Origin: Pontibacillus sp. HMF3514
GTDB lineage: Bacteria; Bacillota; Bacilli; Bacillales; BH030062
Direction: 5' to 3'
DNA: 64,000 nt
NCBI RefSeq assembly: GCF_009858175.1
Contig: NZ_CP047393.1
Location: forward strand, 3,844,001 to 3,908,000
A program made the translations under genes and the position numbers. Shown piece by piece: positions 26,606 to 36,000 of the stretch. Within the stretch, counting starts at the first letter, position 1. Every line of letters begins with the position of its first letter. The notes beneath the pieces are model-generated. The model was not told the origin of the DNA and ran no database searches. It saw nothing but the letters and a program-made list of their open reading frames with translations.

Positions 26606-27026
26606 AGAGCATTTAATCGATTTACAGTTTCAATTTTTTGGGTATAAAACGTATGGTTCTTTTCATTAAAAGTTCCATGCGTTTTTGTTATTTCATTTAG
26701 TATAATTGCATTATTTTTAATTTCCCCCTCAAAATCACAAAAACCCTCTCACCCTTTGCACAAAGCTCTTTTTCTTACGCTTATCTACAACATCACGTTA
26801 AGACCAACGTCCCCCTCTTAAAGTACTTGTTTTACATAGTTTCCCAACCACTCTGTATACGCATACATATTTTGGCGTGACTAACTTAAACTACTTTATA
26901 TCCACCCTTTTTACACCTTTTCATATAACTTTGTTCTCGCTACTTTCCTACCTATTCAATTTCCGAACAATTATGGTAGGCTTATGTTTAATTGAAAGAC
27001 AATTTAGAAATTAAGAATGGTGAGAT
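26606..27026. other. Intergenic region before comQ
   Basis: 421 bp. It starts with a terminator (26646-26687: AAAACGTATGG / CCATGCGTTTT plus T-run) for the upstream gene. The remainder is AT-rich with runs of C on the + strand and no open frame with a ribosome binding site; the comQ promoter must lie here, but I cannot place it convincingly. Confidence 0.5.
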
Positions 27027-27953
27027 ATGTCTAATCAAGATGAAAAAATCGCTCGGTTCATGCTTTCAGCCGTTGAAAGCAATTTTAGTGTGAACGATTT
27101 GAAGCAGCGCACCTCTAAATTTATTGAATATAAGAAAAAGGAAGGTTTCTCCTTCGCTTCTCTCACGAAACTTCATTACGAGATGTTTGGTGGTAAAGAA
27201 CACTCAAGCATCTTTCAAGCTTGTGCTGCTGTTGAAATCATGGTCTTGGCTCTGGATATTTTTGATGACTTACAAGATCAAGATGCATTGGACAAACCAT
27301 GGTGTCAAACTCAGCAAACCATCTCGATGAATATTGCTACAGGGCTTCTGATTTTAAGCATGCAGATGCTTTCAAACACGACCTTTGACGAAAGTCGAAA
27401 ACGAGACGCTATCCAATATATGAACCAGCAAGTTTTAAAAGCTGTACAAGGGCAACATCAAGACTTACAGCAACAAATAAAGACTGAAGATGATTATCTC
27501 CAAATGGTTCATAACAAGTCTGGTTCACTTATGGCTTGTGCATGCATTGTAGGGGTATCCTTAGTAACACCTGATAAACATGAACAAGTTTTAGAATATG
27601 CCACGAACTTTGGTATTGCGGCTCAGATTCAGAACGACATTCAAGATGTCATAAGAGGAGATACAAAAAACGATCTACTCTACAAAAAACATACACTTCC
27701 TACCCTGAAACTTTTGGAAGAAAATAACGAGTATGCAGAATGGGCTCGAAGTTACTATAATGGTCTCGTCGATAAATCATATATGTATGAAAATAAGAGA
27801 GAGTTACTTGATTGGATCAGGAACTCATCATCGATTATGTACGTTCAAGTTTTAAAACGGGTGTATCAACGAAAAACCATTCAACATATAGAAGAAATTG
27901 ATACCAATTCAAAAATGAGACATAAACTTATGCAATTAATCGAACAAATATAG
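27027..27953 (+). CDS. comQ: ComQ isoprenyl transferase, processes ComX
   Basis: 308 residues with the polyprenyl-synthase fold. The first Asp-rich motif DDLQD is at 80-84 and a second diphosphate-binding region reads NDIQDVIRGDTKNDLLYKKHTLP in shorter pieces around 210-235. In B. subtilis ComQ prenylates a Trp of pre-ComX and matures the pheromone. Identification rests on the motif plus the order comQ-comX-comP-comA directly downstream. Start ATG 27027 with a weak GGTGAG site. Confidence 0.88.
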   Translation: MSNQDEKIARFMLSAVESNFSVNDLKQRTSKFIEYKKKEGFSFASLTKLHYEMFGGKEHSSIFQACAAVEIMVLALDIFDDLQDQDALDKPWCQTQQTISMNIATGLLILSMQMLSNTTFDESRKRDAIQYMNQQVLKAVQGQHQDLQQQIKTEDDYLQMVHNKSGSLMACACIVGVSLVTPDKHEQVLEYATNFGIAAQIQNDIQDVIRGDTKNDLLYKKHTLPTLKLLEENNEYAEWARSYYNGLVDKSYMYENKRELLDWIRNSSSIMYVQVLKRVYQRKTIQHIEEIDTNSKMRHKLMQLIEQI

Positions 27954-28017
27954 TTCACCTAATCAATTGCATGATAGACAAGGGGGCAATTGGTACATTT
28001 CAAAGGAGGAATTCGTT

Positions 28018-28191
28018 ATGTTACAAACCGTTGTTGAAAAACTAGTTGAAAGTCCAGATCTTTTGAAACAAGTCCGCGAAGGAAATGCTAGCTTGGCCGG
28101 CATATCAGAAACTGAAAAGGCTGCTATCCTTGATGTATTTGAGGAAAATAGCCAAGAGAATACTGTACTTGGAATCTGCTATTGGAAATAG
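28018..28191 (+). CDS. comX: ComX pheromone precursor
   Basis: 57 residues, starting at ATG 28018 with AAAGGAGG 8 nt upstream. The leader is amphipathic (MLQTVVEKLVESPDLLKQV). The C-terminus is GICYWK with Trp as the penultimate residue, matching the rule that mature ComX is a short C-terminal peptide with a prenylated Trp near its end. The strain-specific peptide would be about the last 6-10 residues (inference). It follows comQ by 64 nt and is followed by a terminator rather than directly by comP. Confidence 0.88.
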   Translation: MLQTVVEKLVESPDLLKQVREGNASLAGISETEKAAILDVFEENSQENTVLGICYWK

Positions 28192-28262
28192 AAATGAAAA
28201 ACGTAGGCATCTGGTTAGAAGCCTCAAAAGACACATATCATAAGAACATCATAGATGAAGTG

Positions 28263-28293
28263 AAAATAGCCAGATACTACTCTGGCTATTTTT
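28263..28293 (+). terminator. Terminator between comX and comP
   Basis: AAAATAGCCAG / CTGGCTATTTT, 11 bp, 8-nt loop, T-run. It should separate the pheromone unit from the receptor unit. Confidence 0.75.
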
Positions 28294-28316
28294 GTTCTCA
28301 CAAAGCAGCCAGATCC

Positions 28317-28516
28317 AGCTCTAGCGCCCAGCAACGAAAGGACTTAGGCCCACACGACGTGGGTCAGATCGACGTTGTCACAGGACGTGACGAACTTAGT
28401 CGATCATACTTTCTCCGTACGATAAGTCAACATCAAATTGCTTCACAATTTGTGTTTCCTTTATCTTACTACGGGCTCAGTCCAGTCCTGTCGTTGCTAA
28501 ACAGGCGCGTACGCTT
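28317..28516. repeat. About 200-bp intergenic repeat-like element inside the com locus
   Basis: The ends are inverted (AGCGCCCAGCAACGA against TCGTTGCTAAACAGGCGC then GTACGCT). Inner stems include CCCAC/GTGGG and GTTGTCAC/GTGACGAAC. It is GC-richer than the com genes around it. Its AGCTCTAGCGCCC start is shared with shorter palindromes at 37175, 38701 and 43904. An open frame of 121 codons over it (28182-28547) has no ribosome binding site and is not considered a gene. I recall similar elements from many Bacillus intergenic regions. Confidence 0.6.
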
Positions 28517-28522
28517 TACTAA
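28494..28522 (+). promoter_or_regulatory. Possible comP promoter at end of the element
   Basis: TTGCTA, 17-bp spacer, TACTAA. It starts inside the right arm of the repeat-like element and lies 30 bp upstream of the comP start codon. Fit to consensus is moderate. Confidence 0.35.
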
Positions 28523-28551
28523 TAAGCATGTAAAAGAAAGGTATTGAAACC

Positions 28552-30888
28552 ATGAAGCTATTCCAAAGAAAAGTCTACACAGCCGGACTTACCGGATTGA
28601 TTCTACTGATGGCTTTGTATTTAGTTTACGTTACGATGACTCAAACCTATATAGGCATTAATTTAAACCAGAACCAAGAAGGGCAATGGGAAGTTAGTGC
28701 TGTTGACCCTATTGGCTGGGCAGGCCACCATAACATTCAACGAGGTGAGGTATTAGTAGAAGTTAATCGTAAGCAACCTGATGAGCACCGTTCTATACGC
28801 CGGTATGGTGTCATTGGAGATATCGAACAACTAAAGACTAGAAAAAAAGGGGTAGAGTCTGAATACACAACCTTTCCACCTACGAATTCAGATACCCTCT
28901 TATATCACACTATAATTCCATCGATTGTTTTTGTGATTCTATTTGCTCTATCAAGCTTTATCTATGCCCGCAAAAAAGAAGATCGGACGGCGCTTATACT
29001 CAGTCTGTTTTTCCTTAATGTCGGATTAGGATACCTGAGTGCAGGGGCTTCAGCGCGAGCAGATATTATTGCTCGTTTTATTGCTGGTCTATCATTTATG
29101 ATGACACCTACACTTTTCTTACACTTTCTTGTGACGTACTTTTTACGCTATCGCATTTATTTTATACGTTTACGCACACTCATTATTCTCTATGGGGTCA
29201 ACCTATTAATAGTTTTAATTGATACGTTTTCCTTCTTTTTCAATATTGGTGGCCTATATTCCATCATTCGAAACGCTCAATTGATCCTATTTTCATTTGA
29301 AATCTTTTGGTGTTTAGCCGTTCTTGTAATCTATTACTTTAAGTATAGAAAAACCATTCATAAGCCCGTTTTCCAAAATATGATTTTCGGTATAGTTGTA
29401 TCCTTTTTCCCGTTTATCTTCTTAACGGCATTACCTAGTTCTTTCTTTGGAGTGGACATCATCCCTCCACCTGTATCTGCCGTTTTCATTATATTTTTAC
29501 CCATTTTCTTCCTGTACTTGGTGTTAACGAACCGATTATTTGATATCGATTTTATTAATAGCAGATTACGCTATTACTCATTTATATCTGTTTTATTAAC
29601 AGTCTTAATTATTGGGCCACTAACCCTGGTCGTTACGGACATTACAATTGTTGGTTGGATACGTTTAACGCTCTCCATCTATGCAGCTTGTATTCTATTT
29701 TTCTATTTAGAAGAACGATTCGGTTTCAAACCACGTTTTATGTCCAAGAAACATAATTTCCAGGATCGTTTAGACCAGTTCACAAAGGATATCTCGAACA
29801 TTTTAAAACGAGAGGATTTGGATTCTCGTTTGATAAAAGAAGTAAAAGAAGTACTGCCTGTCGCATCTGTTTCTTTAGTCCAATTTCACAAAGCAGATGC
29901 ATCATTTAAGTTGATTGAGGGGGATAAAGGATTCCCTGAACATGGTTTTCGTTATCAATATAAAGAAAACAATGATGTAAATGAAGCCGGAGATATCGTC
30001 CGTCTAGCTAGAGGAAAATGTTTTATAATCAGTGAAAGACATGAGTCATTACATATTCTTTGGGTGGACAATAAATTGAATCATACGCCATTTAACCAGG
30101 ATGAAATTAGCTGGCTTAAAACAATGGCACACTACACTGGGATTGTGTATCAAAACTTCCAACTAATCGAAGGAGTTACCGAGGAACTCAAGCAGTCGAT
30201 GTATCAAAACAACGAAGCACCTTCTTGGCTGTTACGCTTGTTATTCAACCTATCCGAAAAAGAACGTGCAAGGCTAGCCTATGATCTTCATGATTCGGCA
30301 CTTCAAGAACAATTGGTTTGGTACCGAAAAGTTGAGGAGCTTTTAGAAGAAGAGAAGCTCTCTCCTCCAACAGAACGCACGTTAAGCCAAGTAAAAGAGG
30401 GGCTTTTGGATGTTGTTCAACAAATACGAGATACATGCACCTTTTTACGTCCGCCGTTCTTAAAAGAAACTGGAATCGTACAAGCCTTGCAGCATTTAAT
30501 GGATTACTACCGCTTACATGCAAACTTTTTTATAACATTCGAAGGTAGTCAATTCACAAAGCAACTAGATCATGAGCATTCCTTAGCGATCTATCGAATT
30601 GTTCAAGAGCTCTTAAATAATGCACTGAAGCACTCGAAGGCACAACTCGTTCAATTTGATTTAAAAAGTGAAGGGGACATGGTGGTTTTAAACTACAAGG
30701 ATGATGGTGTCGGTCTACCTCCACAAGAATTGAGTAACAATTCGCAAAGCATGGGCTTAGCCGGAATTCGCCAAAGAGTTCGTAGTTTACAGGGGGATGT
30801 AGAATTCTTTTCATCAAGTGAAGGCGGATTCGAGCTTGCTATGTTTCTAGAGATCAAGAACCAAAACCCTTATAAAACCTTAAAATAG
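28552..30888 (+). CDS. comP: ComP membrane histidine kinase, ComX receptor
   Basis: 778 residues. TM1 (about 10-28), an extracellular segment of about 95 residues, then seven or so further helices to about residue 385, as in B. subtilis ComP. The cytoplasmic part carries a HisKA_3 domain with H580 (LAYDLHDSALQEQL) and an HATPase with QELLNNALKHSKA, DDGVGLP and GLAGIRQRV. It senses ComX and phosphorylates ComA. The gene starts 360 bp after comX, with a terminator and repeat element in between. Two bases separate its stop from the comA open frame. Confidence 0.92.
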   Translation: MKLFQRKVYTAGLTGLILLMALYLVYVTMTQTYIGINLNQNQEGQWEVSAVDPIGWAGHHNIQRGEVLVEVNRKQPDEHRSIRRYGVIGDIEQLKTRKKGVESEYTTFPPTNSDTLLYHTIIPSIVFVILFALSSFIYARKKEDRTALILSLFFLNVGLGYLSAGASARADIIARFIAGLSFMMTPTLFLHFLVTYFLRYRIYFIRLRTLIILYGVNLLIVLIDTFSFFFNIGGLYSIIRNAQLILFSFEIFWCLAVLVIYYFKYRKTIHKPVFQNMIFGIVVSFFPFIFLTALPSSFFGVDIIPPPVSAVFIIFLPIFFLYLVLTNRLFDIDFINSRLRYYSFISVLLTVLIIGPLTLVVTDITIVGWIRLTLSIYAACILFFYLEERFGFKPRFMSKKHNFQDRLDQFTKDISNILKREDLDSRLIKEVKEVLPVASVSLVQFHKADASFKLIEGDKGFPEHGFRYQYKENNDVNEAGDIVRLARGKCFIISERHESLHILWVDNKLNHTPFNQDEISWLKTMAHYTGIVYQNFQLIEGVTEELKQSMYQNNEAPSWLLRLLFNLSEKERARLAYDLHDSALQEQLVWYRKVEELLEEEKLSPPTERTLSQVKEGLLDVVQQIRDTCTFLRPPFLKETGIVQALQHLMDYYRLHANFFITFEGSQFTKQLDHEHSLAIYRIVQELLNNALKHSKAQLVQFDLKSEGDMVVLNYKDDGVGLPPQELSNNSQSMGLAGIRQRVRSLQGDVEFFSSSEGGFELAMFLEIKNQNPYKTLK

Positions 30889-30904
30889 GATGGTGACTGA
30901 AATC

Positions 30905-31573
30905 ATGATACGCATTATATTAGTTGATGATCACCCTTCCGTCGGGGAAGGAACCAAATTAATGATTGAACGAGAAGAGGACATGGTGGTTACCATTGTG
31001 GAATCTGCTGGAGAGGCACTAGAGATCATAGAAAAGCAAGATTTTGATCTCATGCTTTTTGACTTACGCATGCCTGGCATGAATGGAATTGAGTTAATAA
31101 AAGAAGTACGCTCTATGGGAAAAAATGCACCCATTGTCATCTATTCAGGACATGATATTGGACCTTACTTTAATACGCTTGTCGAGGCTGGTGTATCAGG
31201 ATTTGTTAGCAAAACTGAACCTCGGCACCAGCTCCTGACATGCATTCATTGTGCACTTGAAGGAAAAGTCATTTTACCGCAATCTCTTTTCAATCAATTA
31301 CGTCGCGTTGAAGTGCAAGCTCCTGAGGCTGAGGCGCAAGAACAAGAGGAAATGAAGGATGTTTCCATTAATTCAAAAGAACAAAAAATCTTGAAAGAGG
31401 TCGCCAAAGGTAAAAGTAATAAAGAAATTGCTCAGGACTTTTACCAAAGTCAACGTACGATTGAGTACAACCTGACGGAGATCTTCAAAAAGCTGAATGT
31501 AAAGTCAAGAGCCGAAGCTGTGCTGAAATCTAAGCAGTGGGGCATTATTGCTGATGATGTAGAAGAGGAGTAA
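30905..31573 (+). CDS. comA: ComA response regulator
   Basis: 222 residues. Receiver domain with DDH at 8-10, D53 (LMLFDLRMPGMNG), and KTE in the Lys region (SKTEPRHQL), which matches the ComA-specific SKTE. The C-terminal LuxR-type HTH (about 155-215) includes NKEIAQDF and TIEYNLTEIFKKLNV. Start chosen at ATG 30905 with GGTGA 8 nt upstream; ATG 30890 adds five residues and is possible. In B. subtilis ComA activates surfactin, degQ and other targets; targets here are unknown, but secreted glycan-active genes lie on both sides. Confidence 0.92.
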   Translation: MIRIILVDDHPSVGEGTKLMIEREEDMVVTIVESAGEALEIIEKQDFDLMLFDLRMPGMNGIELIKEVRSMGKNAPIVIYSGHDIGPYFNTLVEAGVSGFVSKTEPRHQLLTCIHCALEGKVILPQSLFNQLRRVEVQAPEAEAQEQEEMKDVSINSKEQKILKEVAKGKSNKEIAQDFYQSQRTIEYNLTEIFKKLNVKSRAEAVLKSKQWGIIADDVEEE

Positions 31574-31664
31574 TCCAAGATTAGCATAAGCGAACTCTTT
31601 AACTCTTTATAAATTATTGCATACTAGCTTTCTTGCAATTATTAATATCTTTTTGTACACCAAA

Positions 31665-31708
31665 AATAAGGTGTTGCCCCCAACCTGGGAGCAGCACCTT
31701 ATTGTTTA
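31665..31708. terminator. Terminator between convergent comA and GH18-like gene
   Basis: AATAAGGTG / CACCTTATT stem with A- and T-rich flanks. Confidence 0.7.
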
Positions 31709-33436
31709 TTCTTTAGCTTCTTTCCAATATTCATAGGAGTGGATCATGTACCCTTCATACGAAGATTCATCTTGCAGGTTGGTTTCCATAGCATCAATCT
31801 GCTCTCTCATCTTCGCTTTTCCTTCTTCTGCAAATGTGATTTTATTGATAAGGCTTGGGCGCATTTCTAATGAAAGTACAATTGGTTTACCAAGGTTATT
31901 AGCGTGTTTAACTTCCTCTTCCGTCATATATAAAATCCCGCCCGGACCTTCTGCATAATCACGGAATGCCATAACTGAAGTGTGATCCATTTGCTTCATG
32001 ACCCATTTATTAAATGGAAGATCTGGATTGCCTGGTGTCTTTCGATCATCCCACCACATGGCAAGGTCCATACTCACTTCTAAATCTGTACCTTCTTTTG
32101 ACTCTTTTACAAAGAGTTTGATGTTATCCATCCACTCTTTTAGCTTTTCATCATTGTGACGATTCCATCCATTTACCGTATATGGCTCAACATCAATATG
32201 AATTCCATCAAACTTTTGGGCGCTAGTTGCTTCACCATTATATTTTTTCACGTAATTCACAAGTTTCATAATGCGTGGTTGAAGGTCTTCCAGCGCCCAT
32301 TTAGGATGTCCTCCCATAGCATGAACTTCAATACCTGCCTCTTGAGCTTTTTCCATGAAGTCCTGATATTTGGAGAATGGCTGCCTTAAATCCAAACGTG
32401 TATATAACATGTTAAGGTCTTTCTCTTTAGCGAATTGAATAATTTGGTCAGGCTCTGAAATCAAGTTGCTCGCGTGCCATATATAGGTTCCTCTTTTTTG
32501 TTCGTCTTGAGGTGATTCCGATGACTCTTCTTTATCTTCTTTCGGAGAAGTTTCGACCTCTTCTTCAGGTAGTGGGCTTAATTGCAACCAACTCTGAAAA
32601 TCATCAATAGCTGTACCTACATAAGAAGATTGAGTGACATGTTTATCTAAAACATCCAGGTGCATATACATATCATCTACACCCTCGCCATGGAATGAAA
32701 CAACATCATTACCTGAGTTTTCTAAGCTAACTCCAATCATAATGTCTTTATTATATTCATTAGCAGCTTTTAATTCGTCCTCAGTTAGTGCAACTACACC
32801 ATTTGGCCCTTCCATTGTATCTCGATAAGCTAGAACTGCAGTTTGATCAAATTGGCGAATAAGCCATGTACTAAATGGCATATTAGATTCTCCAGGTGTT
32901 TCGATACTATCTAGCCAAAAGGGCATTGCCACGCTAACTTTTAATGAGCTATTTAGTTTTGCTTCTTCATATGCTGCTTGCATATTATTTTTCCATTGTT
33001 TTAAAATTGCCGTCTTGTTTTCGGTCCACGCTTGTAGTTTATAAGGTAAAACTTTAAATATAACGCCCGTCATTTTTGCGTTCTCAGCTACCGAATTATT
33101 ATAGTCCTTTACCCAATAGGCAAAACTTAGACTTTCGTAGTTGTTCTCCTTTAAGCCCCAGGAAGGCTTACCGCCAAAAGCATACACGTCGATTCCAGCT
33201 TCATTTGCTTTACGGATAAATGTTTCATAATAGTCGTATGTTTTTTGTCTATTAATCTTTAAGTATATCTGATTAAGCTCCCGTTTCTTGCTTAGCTGCA
33301 ATATGTCTTCAGTTTCAGTGTTTAAATCAGCTTGCTTCACCCATAACGCATGTTGTTTATTGCCTGGATGAGAAAACCCCGTTAAAAGCATTAGAATACT
33401 ACATAAAATCCCAAAGATTAGTGTTTTTCTATACAT
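31706..33436 (-). CDS. Secreted two-domain GH18-like protein, domain 1 degenerate (paralogue 2)
   Basis: 576 residues with a signal peptide (MYRKTLIFGILCSILMLL). Start at ATG 33436 has GGAGG 5 nt upstream; the frame is open to 33571. Two homologous barrels (about 30-285 and 315-576) are joined by an acidic Glu/Ser/Lys/Pro linker. Domain 2 has GIHIDVEPYTVNGW, SMDLAMWW and MAFRDYAEG. In domain 1 the same strands read GVIFKVLPYKLQAW and SVAMPFW, so the DxE pair and the Asp of the other strand are gone, while LAYRDTMEG is kept. Domain 1 is thus probably a binding module derived from a hydrolase. Confidence 0.72.
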   Translation of the reverse strand: MYRKTLIFGILCSILMLLTGFSHPGNKQHALWVKQADLNTETEDILQLSKKRELNQIYLKINRQKTYDYYETFIRKANEAGIDVYAFGGKPSWGLKENNYESLSFAYWVKDYNNSVAENAKMTGVIFKVLPYKLQAWTENKTAILKQWKNNMQAAYEEAKLNSSLKVSVAMPFWLDSIETPGESNMPFSTWLIRQFDQTAVLAYRDTMEGPNGVVALTEDELKAANEYNKDIMIGVSLENSGNDVVSFHGEGVDDMYMHLDVLDKHVTQSSYVGTAIDDFQSWLQLSPLPEEEVETSPKEDKEESSESPQDEQKRGTYIWHASNLISEPDQIIQFAKEKDLNMLYTRLDLRQPFSKYQDFMEKAQEAGIEVHAMGGHPKWALEDLQPRIMKLVNYVKKYNGEATSAQKFDGIHIDVEPYTVNGWNRHNDEKLKEWMDNIKLFVKESKEGTDLEVSMDLAMWWDDRKTPGNPDLPFNKWVMKQMDHTSVMAFRDYAEGPGGILYMTEEEVKHANNLGKPIVLSLEMRPSLINKITFAEEGKAKMREQIDAMETNLQDESSYEGYMIHSYEYWKEAKE

Positions 33437-33800
33437 ACGTTCCTCCATCTTTTCCATTTTAGAGTAAGCTAACCAAGCAAGACTTATCTTCGAAAATACC
33501 ACCGAAACAAGCAACAAACCTATGTAAACCGTAGCTTTATAGAAGAACGATCCCAAGTATTCCCTAATCATCCGAAGAGGATACCGAAAAAAGAATTCGC
33601 TGTTCCGAAATATGGTTTTCGATGTAAAGCCTTCATTGCCGTGTTAACTTTATAAACGTACTCAATAGATAACCCATCTTCAAATTAACTGTTTCTTTTA
33701 TGAAATTCAAGGAGAATTTTTCAAAAAAGTCAAAAAATTGAAGTTTGAGTACATTCGTCATTGAAATCGACATTCTATATGTCTGAGAAAGGAGGCACCT
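33437..33800. other. Divergent intergenic region, GH18-like / polysaccharide cluster
   Basis: 364 bp between divergent starts. It should hold both promoters. No convincing sigma-A pair, inverted repeat or small open frame with a ribosome binding site was found; the right end is the AAAGGAGG of the next gene. Confidence 0.5.
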
Positions 33801-35990
33801 ATTATTAAATACAAGGGTCTGTTCCTTTTTACCTTGTTTTTAATCGCCTTGGGGATCTTTAGTTATATGCGTGATGCAGCTTCCCCCGACATTGAAACGT
33901 TAAAGCTAAAAGATGGAACACAGATGAAATTTCGAACAAAAGATGAAAAGATCCAAGTCTATCAAAACCAATCCTGGTCCCCCTTCTTTTCACAAGGCGT
34001 AAATGTAGGTGCCTCTCTTCCTGGACATTATCCTGGAGAGCTACCTATTAAGAAAGAAGATTATATGAGGTGGTTCAAACAGATTCACGAAATGGGGGCT
34101 AATACCATTCGGATCTATACCATTCACGATCCTGTCTTTTACGAAGCACTTGTCGAGTTCAACCAAAATCATGGAGAAGATCCCCTCTATTTCATGCAAG
34201 GGGTTTGGTCGCCAGTAAATGAACTTGATGAAACTCAAAATGCACATGCTTCAAAAGTGACAAATGCTTTTAAAAAGGAATTAAAAAATGCGGTTGGAGC
34301 TATATACGGAGACATCACGCTTCCGGAATCACACGGAAATGCAAGCGGTGAATATACCGTAAATGCTGCACCCTACTTACTTGCTTGGCATATTGGTACA
34401 GAATGGGATCCGAAGATGGTGAAGAAAACAAACGAAAAAAATAATGGTAAATCCTTTAAAGGGAACCATTTTCAATCTAAATCAGAGGCTTCTTCTTTTG
34501 AAAATTGGTTAGCAGAACTCATGAATTATACAGCAGCGTTAGAGAAGAAGCGCGGTTGGGAACACCCAATGACCTTTACAAACTGGGTAACCACCGACCC
34601 TCTGAAACATCCAAAAGAACCATTTCCAATGGAAGATGCCATTGAAGTGGATGCAACACAAATTACAACAAACCAATGGGAAGCCGGTTATTTTGCTTCC
34701 TATCACGTTTACCCTTATTATCCAGATTTTTTCCGTTATTCAGATCAGTACAAACAAGTAAAAGGTCCGAACGGAAAATCAAACAACTATCGAGGTTATC
34801 TCCGGGATTTGAAGGATTACCATAACGACCTCCCTATTATGGTTACTGAATTCGGAGTTCCTTCCTCTCTTGGTTCCTCTCATATTGGAGAGAATGAGTG
34901 GAATCAGGGAGGACATACAGAACAACAGCAAGGTGAAATTAACAAAAAGTTATTCAACAACATCTATCAAGAAGATTATGCAGGAGCCATTTTATTCTCT
35001 TGGCAAGACGAATGGTTCAAAAAAACATGGAACACTATGTTCTATGACAATCCTGACCGAAGAGCTTACTGGTATAATGCTTTATCAAGTGAACAATCCT
35101 TTGGTGTCTTAGGGATGTATCCAAGTAAAACCGATGACATCCAAATTGATGGCAAAACAGACGATTGGGAAAATGTAGAAGATAAAGAAAAACTAGATAT
35201 GAAACGGAAAGGTTGGGAAGATATTTGGGTCACGCATGATGAAGGTTATTTATACATTCACGGCACCCTTTCTCAGCCCTATCAACCAGAGCAACAAACG
35301 CTCTATCTTGGAATCGATTCCTTACCCGGTGGAAACCGACAAGGTAAACCATTAGGGGATAAGAAATTAGATAAAGGCTTAGAAAGCATAATTCAATTAA
35401 GCAAAAAAGAAAAAAGTTTCATAAAAGTAGCTTCTAATTATGATTTCCATCAACGCCTTTATGGAGAAAGCTATGGCATGAAAGATGTTAAGCAGCAACA
35501 CTCGAAGGAAAACTCTGGAATTTTCAAACCATGGAAGCTAGCACTCAGTTTAAAAACTGATCCGCCGCATTCCAAGTTCTCTGTTCCTTTCGATGACGTT
35601 ACAGTTCAACTGAATAAGGGCAGCACAGATCCAGAGAGCAAAACCTTTAATTCTCATATACTCTGGCAAGCCAAGGATAAATCGATAGAGTTAAAAATCC
35701 CTTGGGCAATGTTAGGATTTTCTGACCCAAGTAAACGAAAGGCTATCAGCTATGAGGATGTTACAGAAAATAACTCATTTTCAACAGAAAAATCTAAAGG
35801 AATACGAATCCTACCATGGATCGTTGAACAGAACAAAGAAACCGTAAAAGGTTTAGGAAAACAAAATCCTGTTCCCGTTTCAGAGTTACCAATCTATCAA
35901 TGGGAAACCTGGGATAAAGTAGATTACTACGAACATCTAAAGAGCAGTTATTACACCATGAAGAAAGCCTTTCAATCTACAAATAAATAG
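33801..35990 (+). CDS. Membrane-anchored GH-A clan glycosidase with C-terminal carbohydrate-binding-like domain; apparent ATT start
   Basis: About 729 residues. An N-terminal signal anchor (LFLFTLFLIALGIFSY) precedes a TIM barrel with clan GH-A features: GANTIRIYTIHDP, acid/base Glu in HIGTEWDP and nucleophile Glu in MVTEFGVPSS, closest in style to GH2/GH5. A beta-rich C-terminal part (about 455-725, from IQIDGKTDDWENV) resembles family-9 type carbohydrate-binding domains. No ATG, GTG or well-placed TTG starts it: AAAGGAGG is followed 5-8 nt later by ATTATT, so ATT 33801 or 33804 is the likely initiator. TTG 33834 lacks a ribosome binding site and would cut the anchor. First gene of the polysaccharide cluster. 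Confidence 0.75.
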   Translation: MIKYKGLFLFTLFLIALGIFSYMRDAASPDIETLKLKDGTQMKFRTKDEKIQVYQNQSWSPFFSQGVNVGASLPGHYPGELPIKKEDYMRWFKQIHEMGANTIRIYTIHDPVFYEALVEFNQNHGEDPLYFMQGVWSPVNELDETQNAHASKVTNAFKKELKNAVGAIYGDITLPESHGNASGEYTVNAAPYLLAWHIGTEWDPKMVKKTNEKNNGKSFKGNHFQSKSEASSFENWLAELMNYTAALEKKRGWEHPMTFTNWVTTDPLKHPKEPFPMEDAIEVDATQITTNQWEAGYFASYHVYPYYPDFFRYSDQYKQVKGPNGKSNNYRGYLRDLKDYHNDLPIMVTEFGVPSSLGSSHIGENEWNQGGHTEQQQGEINKKLFNNIYQEDYAGAILFSWQDEWFKKTWNTMFYDNPDRRAYWYNALSSEQSFGVLGMYPSKTDDIQIDGKTDDWENVEDKEKLDMKRKGWEDIWVTHDEGYLYIHGTLSQPYQPEQQTLYLGIDSLPGGNRQGKPLGDKKLDKGLESIIQLSKKEKSFIKVASNYDFHQRLYGESYGMKDVKQQHSKENSGIFKPWKLALSLKTDPPHSKFSVPFDDVTVQLNKGSTDPESKTFNSHILWQAKDKSIELKIPWAMLGFSDPSKRKAISYEDVTENNSFSTEKSKGIRILPWIVEQNKETVKGLGKQNPVPVSELPIYQWETWDKVDYYEHLKSSYYTMKKAFQSTNK

Positions 35991-36000
35991 GAGGGATTCA

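Noticed and set aside
28182-28547. Open frame of 121 codons between comX and comP
   Set aside because: No ribosome binding site, overlaps the comX stop, and covers the terminator and the palindromic element; composition is that of the repeat.
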